The position numbers were made by a program, and so were the translations under genes. A stretch of 5,702 nt of DNA from Bacteroidota bacterium (GTDB lineage: Bacteria; Bacteroidota; Ignavibacteria; UBA10030), in assembly GCA_003453835.1 (NCBI GenBank), contig DMMN01000323.1, positions 5,427-11,128 of the forward strand, written 5' to 3'. The notes below the pieces were generated by a model. The model saw nothing but the letters and a program-made list of their open reading frames with translations. It was not told where the DNA came from and searched no databases. Numbering within the stretch: position 1 is the first letter of the stretch; every line of letters begins with the position of its first letter. Of this stretch, positions 1 through 5,702 are shown in pieces.

Positions 1-87
1 CGTTGTCTGTCGGGACGAAGTCGAAGGGCGCGGCAAAAAGCCTGCACTCTGGGCAGTCTTCGACTTCGTTCGCCCCGACAAGAAACG
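1..87. repeat. Imperfect palindromic repeat able to form a long hairpin
   Basis: Two arms are complementary. Bases 15-26 (ACGAAGTCGAAG) pair perfectly with 58-69 (CTTCGACTTCGT). After a four-base bulge at 70-73, bases 8-14 (TGTCGGG) pair with 74-80 (CCCGACA). After a 3x3 internal loop, CGTT 1-4 pairs with AACG 84-87. The 31-base loop (27-57) contains smaller possible stems, GGC/GCC around AAAAA (32-42), or alternatively CTGC/GCAG (42-45 with 53-56). The element starts at or before the window edge, so its left boundary is unknown. The arm core resembles GAAGTCGAAGGGC-type palindromes that I recall as dispersed intergenic repeats in some bacterial genomes; that likeness is from memory. It could be a REP-like element, a bidirectional terminator of the upstream gene, or both. 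The pairing is certain; the function is not. Confidence 0.7.
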
Positions 88-146
88 TCTGGGCTCACGA
101 CGCTCAGTCTGACTCTTTGGGATAGGTAAACTCGTCGATCAGGCGG

Positions 147-152
147 AAAGGA
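147..152 (+). promoter_or_regulatory. Ribosome-binding site that fixes the TTG start of the cyclase
   Basis: AAAGGA, within the purine-rich stretch AGGCGGAAAGGA (141-152), lies seven bases before the TTG at 160. An in-frame TAA at 127-129 closes the frame upstream, and no ATG, GTG or other TTG occurs in frame between that stop and 160. The spacing and the lack of alternatives support TTG as the true start. No convincing promoter boxes were recognised between the hairpin and this site. Confidence 0.65.
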
Positions 153-159
153 CTGTTGT

Positions 160-2325
160 TTGCATAACACAAAACAAAGGATCGTTCTCGCTCTGATTCT
201 CTCCATGACGGCGAGCGTGCTCGTCATCGTGGCCTATTCCCTGAACCTGTTCGAGCCGTTGGAGCTTACGACGCTCGACGTCCGATTCCGACAGTATGCC
301 CACCTCCGGCAAGCCGATACCAACATCGTCTTTGCGACAATAGACGAGCAAAGTCTCAGCAACTTCAAACAGAGCGGGATCGTCTGGAAGTGGCCTCGTG
401 ATTTCTACGCGGCTCTTGTCCGCTATCTGCATCGGGGTGGTGCGAAGGTTGTGGTGTTCGATATTCTCTTCTCCGATCCGGACATCGACCGGATCAGCTC
501 CGATGCAACACAGACGGATGGAGCCTTCGCCGCGGAAATGCAGAAGGCCGGCAACGTCGTGCTGGCGAGTCACTTCCAGAGCAGCGAAGACTTCCTCCTG
601 GATGACAATCCCCTCGTCCGCCGACGAAACCAATTGCTCGTGGACGAATTTGCCGAGGGGAAGATTTTCGAGTACTCGCACGCCATCCTTCCGATCGAGA
701 TCTTCCAGAAAGGCATGGCAAGTCTCGGCGCAGCCAACTATGTGACCGATCCGGAGGATGGAGTCTGTCGCCGGTTGCCACTTCTGTTTCGATTCGAAGG
801 TGCCGTCATTGCGCAACTCGGCCTCGCACCCTACATCCGGCTCAAAGAAGCGTCCAGCATCACGGTCGATACGAGCGCGCTGTTGATCGATGAAAACAGA
901 ATCCCGCTCGACGAAAACGGCAATTTTCTGATCACCTGGTACGGCAAAGGAGGGCCCGATGGTGCGTTCCGTTACTATTCGATCTGGTCGCTTATCATCT
1001 CCGCACGCGATGAGGAGCTGAAGAAGAAGCCGCAGGTGCCATCCTCGGAGTTCAAAGACAAGGTCGTCTTTGTCGGATCGAACGCTGCCGGCTTGTTCGA
1101 TCTCAAGAACACGCCGTTCACGTCGGTTCAGCCGTATCCGGGCATGGAGATCTCTGGGACGCTTCTGAGCAATGTATTGAACAAACACTATCTGGTTCGC
1201 GTCGACGCCGCCTACACGATTTTGGCGATCATGGCGTTTAGCCTCGTCATCTGTCTTGCCTTCACGATCTTCCGGCTGTTGATTTCGCTCCCCCTCGCGA
1301 TTGTGGCGGCGGGGGGATGGATCTTCGCATGCCTCCACGTCTTTGAAACCTCGAACACCTGGCTCGACTTCGTTGCGCCGCTGGTTGCGATCGGAGTTGC
1401 GACGGCAATCTCGACGATTGCCCGCTATCAAACCGAAGGGAGGGCGCGCCGCCAAATCCGCGCGACGCTCGATCGTTACCTCAGTCCGGTCGTTGTGAAG
1501 GAAGTTCTGGAATCACCCGACGGAGCAGCGCTCACCGGGAAGAAGATCACATCATCCATTCTCTTCTCTGACATCAAAGACTACACGAAGATCAGCGAGA
1601 AGAAGGAGCCGGCCTACCTTGTGGACATGCTGAACCGCTACTTCACGATCATGTCCGAGTGTGTGCTTGACAACAACGGCCTTGTGGATAAATACATCGG
1701 CGACGCCGTCATGGCCGTCTTCGGCGCTCCGCTGCCGCGCAAGCAACATGCGGTCGAGGCATGCATCTCGGCTCTGGAAATGCAGCGGAGGTTGCAGGAG
1801 GAATCTGAAAGGAGCCTCCAGGGATTCCCGGCTCTCAAGACCAGAGTAGGTATCAATACCGGCGAGATTGTCGTGGGGAACATCGGATCGAAGAAGCGGC
1901 AGGACTATACTTCCATTGGGGATCCGGTGAACCTTGCTTCGCGGTTGGAGGGGGCGAACAAAGAGTACGGTACATCCATCATCATCAGTGAATCGACTTT
2001 CTCCCAGCTTGATGGCTCATTCGTTCTTCGTCCGCTTGATTTTCTCCAGGTGAAGGGGAAGGACGAGCCCGTGTTGATCTATGAGCTCATCGCGCGTCGC
2101 ACAGACGCCTTGCCCGAACAGCTTGAGCTTCAGCGTGGCACCGAGGAGGCGTGGGATCTGTACAAGAAGCGTTTGTTCAAGGATGCGCTGGCGTTGTACA
2201 AGCGTATTGGAGAGAGACATCCGGACGATGTTCCGGCCCGTTTGTTTATCCAACGATGCGAGGGGTATATCAAGAATCCTCCTGCGGAGAATTGGAATGG
2301 CGTGCACACGCTTCATTCGAAGTAG
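160..2325 (+). CDS. CHASE2-domain transmembrane class III adenylate cyclase
   Basis: A 721-residue predicted inner-membrane receptor cyclase that converts ATP to cAMP. Layout: short N-terminus, membrane helix at about 8-28, periplasmic CHASE2 sensor at about 32-345, three closely spaced helices (about 351-371, 373-394, 402-420), a linker with RYLSP (439-443), a cytoplasmic catalytic domain (about 462-645), and a short helical tail. This TM-CHASE2-3TM-effector order is the usual one for the family. Catalytic residues appear complete: metal-binding D471 (FSDIKDYT) and D515 (KYIGDAVMAVFG), adenine-selecting K511 and D582 (QDYTSIGD), and transition-state N591 and R595 (NLASRLEG). The K/D pair argues for ATP rather than GTP. 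The tail (about 656-721) looks like a single TPR-like helix pair ending in a PP..NW.GV motif, which I associate with this cyclase type. The ligand is unknown. Translation starts at TTG. The M48 peptidase gene follows after 63 bases with no terminator, suggesting an operon. Confidence 0.95.
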   Translation: MHNTKQRIVLALILSMTASVLVIVAYSLNLFEPLELTTLDVRFRQYAHLRQADTNIVFATIDEQSLSNFKQSGIVWKWPRDFYAALVRYLHRGGAKVVVFDILFSDPDIDRISSDATQTDGAFAAEMQKAGNVVLASHFQSSEDFLLDDNPLVRRRNQLLVDEFAEGKIFEYSHAILPIEIFQKGMASLGAANYVTDPEDGVCRRLPLLFRFEGAVIAQLGLAPYIRLKEASSITVDTSALLIDENRIPLDENGNFLITWYGKGGPDGAFRYYSIWSLIISARDEELKKKPQVPSSEFKDKVVFVGSNAAGLFDLKNTPFTSVQPYPGMEISGTLLSNVLNKHYLVRVDAAYTILAIMAFSLVICLAFTIFRLLISLPLAIVAAGGWIFACLHVFETSNTWLDFVAPLVAIGVATAISTIARYQTEGRARRQIRATLDRYLSPVVVKEVLESPDGAALTGKKITSSILFSDIKDYTKISEKKEPAYLVDMLNRYFTIMSECVLDNNGLVDKYIGDAVMAVFGAPLPRKQHAVEACISALEMQRRLQEESERSLQGFPALKTRVGINTGEIVVGNIGSKKRQDYTSIGDPVNLASRLEGANKEYGTSIIISESTFSQLDGSFVLRPLDFLQVKGKDEPVLIYELIARRTDALPEQLELQRGTEEAWDLYKKRLFKDALALYKRIGERHPDDVPARLFIQRCEGYIKNPPAENWNGVHTLHSK

Positions 2326-2374
2326 CGGACGCGACACCAACGCACGAGCGAAATCACAGATGAAGAAACCTACC

Positions 2375-2380
2375 TGAGGA
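2375..2380 (+). promoter_or_regulatory. Ribosome-binding site of the M48 peptidase gene
   Basis: TGAGGA lies eight bases before the ATG at 2389, and the ATG opens a clear signal peptide. An earlier ATG at 2360 meets a TGA after five codons, so it is not the start of this gene. Confidence 0.6.
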
Positions 2381-2388
2381 CTCCTGCT

Positions 2389-3630
2389 ATGAAACGACTC
2401 GTTCTGATAGTATTGTTGATGGCGATTGGCCAACAGATTCTCCTCAGCCAATCGACCCAGTACACGAAGCGCTCGAAGAATGAAGTCCGCGATGGGCCGG
2501 GCAACTACTTCCACCTGCTGGCGGTACTGCCCCCCGGCGTTGCCATTCCTATCCTGAAAACGGAAGAAGGATGGATCAACTTCCCGGTTGGAAGAGTGAA
2601 GAGCAGTGACTTCACTGCCTGGATTGCCAGGAATTGCCTGATCGAGAAGAAGCCCGTGCAGGGGATCAGAGATTTGAAGGGGGAGTGGAGCTCGACGAAA
2701 GCATCCCCCACGACGGTAGCTGCCGCCATTCGAGGTTTTGCAGTCCGTTACGGGAAGGCGAAGCCTCCCGTGGTCGATTCCCTCCTGAAGTCTCAGGCAG
2801 AAATTACGGCGACCGACTATTTAGAATTCAAACAAGAGATGCGAAGTGGAGTGAGAAGCTTAGGTCGGACGCAGGCCTCACCTTCCGATCCCGCGCTTCT
2901 CGCCGATTACGAAGTTCTTTTTGCAGAAGAGGGACTGGGCCTTAGCATTGCCGCACGGGTCGCAGCCGAAGGATTGGTAGATGATCCGCGCCTTTCGAAA
3001 TACGTGAACTTGATCGCAACACTGTTGACGGAGTCGACAGGCGCGTACGATGTGCCCATCAGGATCTATGTGACGAAGGGCGAAGGCGTCAACGCCGTCG
3101 CCGTTCCGGGTGGCCATATTTTCATTACGAGGCGGATGATTGAAATGTGCAGAGACGAGTCCGAGCTGGCTGCCGTCATTGCGCATGAAATCATGCATCT
3201 GATCTATCAACATGGAATGAAGGAAATGCGTGCACGTCTGAGTGACATCAAGATGGATGAAGCGATGAGTGAGATTGATTCGTTGCAGGGGGAGGAGCCG
3301 GGGGAGACGATGCTTGAGTTGGACGACATTGCCGTCGAGGCCTACGAGGAAGTGCACAAGCCGCGCCTTCTCTCGTACGAACAAGAAGCCGACCGGGCCG
3401 CAGCGTTCTTGCTTGCAAAAGCCGGGTACGATCCGACAGCCGTCGCACGGATGCTCCTGGGGATGCGCGAGATCGTGGGGAAGAGCGATGACATCAACAA
3501 AGAGAATCCGTTCTTGAGGAACGACATCCAGAAGCGATACGATAAACTAACCATCGAGCTTCAAAAGCGTCTGGCTCAAGTGAAGGGAGTAAGGAACGAG
3601 GAGAGGTTCAGAAAGGAGACGGTGAGGTAG
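2389..3630 (+). CDS. Exported M48-family zinc metallopeptidase with N-terminal SH3 domain
   Basis: 413 residues. Residues 1-21 form a signal peptide (K2, R3, then a hydrophobic run ending LLSQ) with no lipobox Cys, so the protein is probably released to the periplasm. Residues about 24-86 look like a bacterial SH3 domain (VRDGPG, then GWI, then AWIARNCL), a fold that often binds peptides or cell wall. A linker of no recognised fold (about 90-175) follows. The M48 domain (about 180-360) has the typical approach LSKYVN, then NAVAVPGGHIF (235-245), the zinc motif HEIMH (H266, E267, H270), and the third ligand in EQEAD (E331, with D335). All expected catalytic residues are present, so it should be active. 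This resembles periplasmic BepA/LoiP-like peptidases in its core, but not in its SH3 front end. The stretch 286-321 between the zinc motifs is strongly acidic. Probably co-transcribed with the upstream cyclase. The substrate is unknown. Confidence 0.92.
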   Translation: MKRLVLIVLLMAIGQQILLSQSTQYTKRSKNEVRDGPGNYFHLLAVLPPGVAIPILKTEEGWINFPVGRVKSSDFTAWIARNCLIEKKPVQGIRDLKGEWSSTKASPTTVAAAIRGFAVRYGKAKPPVVDSLLKSQAEITATDYLEFKQEMRSGVRSLGRTQASPSDPALLADYEVLFAEEGLGLSIAARVAAEGLVDDPRLSKYVNLIATLLTESTGAYDVPIRIYVTKGEGVNAVAVPGGHIFITRRMIEMCRDESELAAVIAHEIMHLIYQHGMKEMRARLSDIKMDEAMSEIDSLQGEEPGETMLELDDIAVEAYEEVHKPRLLSYEQEADRAAAFLLAKAGYDPTAVARMLLGMREIVGKSDDINKENPFLRNDIQKRYDKLTIELQKRLAQVKGVRNEERFRKETVR

Positions 3631-3631
3631 G

Positions 3632-3646
3632 GGGAGCATCGCTCCC
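3632..3646 (+). terminator. Hairpin just after the peptidase stop codon, possible terminator
   Basis: GGGAGC (3632-3637) and GCTCCC (3641-3646) form a perfect six-pair, GC-rich stem with a three-base loop ATC, starting two bases after the TAG stop. No clean T-run follows; the sequence continues GCCCATTGTTCTCT. It is therefore a weak intrinsic terminator or an RNA 3'-end protecting hairpin. Confidence 0.4.
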
Positions 3647-3690
3647 GCCCATTGTTCTCTGATCGGACTCTGGGGGGGATGGTGGCGCAG

Positions 3691-3719
3691 AGGAGGATGG
3701 AGGGTTCCTTCTTCTTTCT
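3691..3719 (+). terminator. Purine/pyrimidine hairpin before the Asp-box gene, possible terminator
   Basis: The purine arm 3691-3703 can pair with the pyrimidine arm 3707-3719 around a GTT loop. There are 12 pairs, three of them G-U, with one T-T mismatch (3698/3712). A T-rich stretch (GTTTC) follows. The arm sits in a G-rich run that begins with seven G at 3672-3678. The wobble pairs make it less stable than its length suggests. If real, it would be a second stop for the upstream operon or a leader structure of the next gene. No convincing promoter was recognised in 3720-3798. Confidence 0.3.
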
Positions 3720-3798
3720 GTTTCAGCAGAAATCATTACGCAGTACCGTGTCTCGGTGGTAGAAATTGTTTTCACTCCTGGCTTCCTGGTCGCCCACT

Positions 3799-3803
3799 GA
3801 GGT
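3799..3803 (+). promoter_or_regulatory. Ribosome-binding site of the Asp-box gene
   Basis: GAGGT lies four bases before the ATG at 3808, slightly close but usable. An in-frame TAG at 3760 limits other starts to TTG 3766 and CTG 3778, which would put extra residues before a normal signal peptide. ATG 3808 is therefore preferred. Confidence 0.5.
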
Positions 3804-3807
3804 AGCA

Positions 3808-5702
3808 ATGAAACTGACGATTGTCAATACCGTTTGCACGCTGCTCGTCCTAGGCTGTATCCTCACAGTTCCGTTGCCTTCGCAAACGAAGGAAGGGGAG
3901 CGAACGAGTGTCGTCTCGCCTCCTGCAAAGGCGAAGCTTGAAGAAAGCACTGTCTACACGCCCCAGTTGATGGGAGTTAGCGAGTCGAAGTCTCGCTTGA
4001 CTCGAGACGCCCTACCCACGGTCGCAACAATGCTTGCGAGGGATGTTTTCCAGATTGATCCGAGTGAGCTCCGGAGCAACTCGCCCGCCCGCGAGTTTGC
4101 ACGACACATGGAGATCCTCGACGGATGGGGTTCGCAGGTGAGCATCACGACGAGCACGGCGAACCAACGGGCGCCCAGCATTGCCTGCGACACGCTCAAC
4201 AATCTCTACGCTGCGTTTGAAGACTACAGCACGACGTATCCCTACCCGTTCATCCGCGTCTATAAGTCAACGGACGCAGGACGAACCTGGCAGACCTTCA
4301 CCGGTGTGTACAACCAGTCGACATCCTTGAATATTCCGTCTGTAGCCTATTCAAACGGCTATGTTGTCCTCTCGTACTCACGTGGTGACGGTGCAGCAGG
4401 GATCGCGAGATGGTCGACCGACGGTTCGTCATCATCATTTGGCTCGTATTCTCTTCCTACTCCTACCGTCCTGTTGCCCAGCCTGAAAGTCCAGCGCGTT
4501 CGAATGTGTGGCGATGCGAAGGGATTCACGGGCGACGACTATCTCTACGTCGTCTATCTTTTTTCGCAGCTTTTGGGAAATCCGAAGGTGTACTTCACCC
4601 GTTCGACCGATGACGGCGCCTCCTGGAGCTCCCAAACAGAACTTGCCACGACCATTGACGGCTATGTTGTCGGAGATGCAGGTATAGACTGGGGACCAAG
4701 CGGACTGTACGTGGCCTATCTTGGATCCGGAGCGAATGACAAGAAGGTCATGATGAGGAAGTCCACCAACTTTGGTTCCGCGTTTGGCACGGAGACCGTC
4801 GTCTATGACAACACGGCGAACAAACTTGGTCCGGTCGTCGCCGCGTACGGAGCGAACAATGTTCTCATGGTCGTGCAGAAACAATTCAGCACAACGGACG
4901 ATGACATCACCGGAATCTATTCCACAAACGGAGGGGGAAGCTGGACCAATTATTCAGTGGCGGCAGGATTCTCGAGCGAGCGCTTCCCCTGGGCCTCCCA
5001 CGACAACGGGGGGAATTTCTACGTTACCTACACGCTTGGCTCTTCCGTGTATGCCGAATACGGCACAGGGACACCTGTCGTGGGGAGTGCGACGATTGTG
5101 AACTCGGGAAGCTCACCGAGCACAGGCGATTTCACCGCGGTGAGGGGATTCACAGGCCGGAACGCCTCGGGCGCGCAGGCGGCGTGGGTGGCCGGATCGT
5201 CAACCGACTACAACATTTACGGCAACACTTACTCATACACCACTTCGACCCCGACAATAACCTGGGTCACTTCTCCGCCATCGACGATCACGGCAAACAA
5301 CTCCTACCTCGTCAGATGGCAGGTTACAAATATCACCTCCATATCGCATACCAACCTTCACTGGGAAGGACCGGATAGCGCCAACACGCAGAATTTTCAG
5401 TCAGGCGCAGCAGGTACCTATAGCGATACGCTTCGGTTGAGCAGGACGGGCACCTACGAGGTGTTCGCCCACGTGAGAGACGCAAGCAGCAATAACTACT
5501 ATGGCCCACGTGCCACCGTGCAGGTAGTTGGCGGCGCGCCAAGTGCCACGACCAATGCCGCAACAAACGTGGCTGCAACCTCGGGCACACTCAACGGCAG
5601 CGTGAATCCAAGCGGTTCGACCACGACGGCTTGGTTTGAATGGGGGACGAGCAGCTCACTAGCAACTTCGAGCGCTACTTCCTCGCAGTCAATCGGCTCA
5701 GG
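3808..5702 (+). CDS. Exported Asp-box (BNR) beta-propeller protein with Ig-like and FN3-like domains, 3' end missing
   Basis: Open from ATG 3808 to the window edge: 631 full codons and no stop. Residues 1-26 are a signal peptide. LVLGC ending at C17 could be a lipobox, otherwise cleavage would fall near S25-Q26. Residues about 28-110 match no fold I know. A propeller-like region (about 115-450) carries Asp boxes of the S-x-D-x-G-x-x-W type: STDAGRTW (154-161), STDDGASW (266-273) and STNGGGSW (372-379), plus weaker copies at 203-211 and 319-326, spaced about 49-63 residues apart. An Ig-like beta region follows (about 482-574, with WVTSPPSTI and TGTYEVFAHV). An FN3-like domain begins near 578 (TLNGSVNPSG, then AWFEWGTSS). 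No FRIP sialidase motif is visible, so sialidase activity is not supported. It is likely a secreted or surface binding protein. The missing 3' part may hold more domains and a sorting tail. Confidence 0.85.
   Translation, partial: MKLTIVNTVCTLLVLGCILTVPLPSQTKEGERTSVVSPPAKAKLEESTVYTPQLMGVSESKSRLTRDALPTVATMLARDVFQIDPSELRSNSPAREFARHMEILDGWGSQVSITTSTANQRAPSIACDTLNNLYAAFEDYSTTYPYPFIRVYKSTDAGRTWQTFTGVYNQSTSLNIPSVAYSNGYVVLSYSRGDGAAGIARWSTDGSSSSFGSYSLPTPTVLLPSLKVQRVRMCGDAKGFTGDDYLYVVYLFSQLLGNPKVYFTRSTDDGASWSSQTELATTIDGYVVGDAGIDWGPSGLYVAYLGSGANDKKVMMRKSTNFGSAFGTETVVYDNTANKLGPVVAAYGANNVLMVVQKQFSTTDDDITGIYSTNGGGSWTNYSVAAGFSSERFPWASHDNGGNFYVTYTLGSSVYAEYGTGTPVVGSATIVNSGSSPSTGDFTAVRGFTGRNASGAQAAWVAGSSTDYNIYGNTYSYTTSTPTITWVTSPPSTITANNSYLVRWQVTNITSISHTNLHWEGPDSANTQNFQSGAAGTYSDTLRLSRTGTYEVFAHVRDASSNNYYGPRATVQVVGGAPSATTNAATNVAATSGTLNGSVNPSGSTTTAWFEWGTSSSLATSSATSSQSIGS

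Noticed and set aside
2..112. Possible C-terminal end of an upstream plus-strand gene, ending at TGA 110-112
   Set aside because: All three plus frames stay open up to about this point, and most of the stretch is the inverted repeat. No domain is recognisable, so a coding call cannot be supported, though an upstream gene tail is not excluded.
139..1455. Long minus-strand open frame (438 codons) opposite the cyclase gene
   Set aside because: It lies almost wholly antisense to the strongly supported CHASE2 cyclase. Its product is rich in Arg/Asp/Glu with no recognisable domain, as expected of a shadow frame in GC-rich coding sequence.
2017..2514. Minus-strand open frame across the cyclase end and peptidase start
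   Set aside because: It overlaps two well-supported plus-strand genes and the gap between them, and its product shows no family motif.
2878..3384. Minus-strand open frame opposite the M48 domain
   Set aside because: The plus strand carries conserved zinc-site motifs here. The antisense product is a His/Arg-rich shadow with no motif.
3736..3765. Promoter-like boxes TTACGC and TAGAAA with 18-base spacing before the Asp-box gene
   Set aside because: Both boxes match the consensus poorly, and there is no independent support for a transcription start.
4435..4884. Minus-strand open frame opposite the Asp-box region
   Set aside because: The plus frame from 3808 is open throughout and carries Asp boxes on both sides, so this is a shadow.
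3808..5702. Annotation of the third gene as a sialidase
   Set aside because: Asp boxes occur in many non-enzymatic propellers. No FRIP motif or clear catalytic residues are visible in the part present.

Overview
The window holds three plus-strand genes and a palindromic repeat at its left edge. From left to right these are: (1) a large inverted repeat, bases 1-87, that can fold into an imperfect hairpin; (2) a membrane-bound CHASE2-type class III adenylate cyclase, 160-2325; (3) a secreted SH3-plus-M48 zinc metallopeptidase, 2389-3630; (4) a 177-base gap with terminator-like hairpins, 3631-3807; and (5) the 5' part of a long exported protein with Asp-box (BNR) repeats, an Ig-like region and the start of a fibronectin-III-like domain, 3808 to the right edge. 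The last gene is cut by the window end, with 631 complete codons and no stop.

The organism is a Gram-negative-type bacterium with moderately high GC. CHASE2 cyclases, SH3/M48 exported peptidases and long Asp-box proteins with 'NG.VNP.G..T.AWFEWGT'-type domains together recall the Bacteroidota/Chlorobiota/Ignavibacteriota group. That placement is from general impression only and is not secure. No tRNA, rRNA, CRISPR array, transposase or phage gene is visible.

The cyclase and the peptidase are probably one transcription unit: same strand, 63 bases apart, no terminator between them, and each with a good ribosome-binding site. The cyclase would sense something in the periplasm through CHASE2 and make cAMP in the cytoplasm. 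The peptidase would act outside the inner membrane on envelope proteins. A functional link between them is inference from gene order only. The third gene follows hairpins and has its own ribosome-binding site, so it is probably transcribed separately. It encodes a secreted or surface protein.

I see no clearly undescribed multi-gene system. The items most worth a second look are the left-edge palindrome (a possible dispersed REP-like element), the cyclase-peptidase pairing, and the regularly spaced propeller repeats of the truncated third gene.
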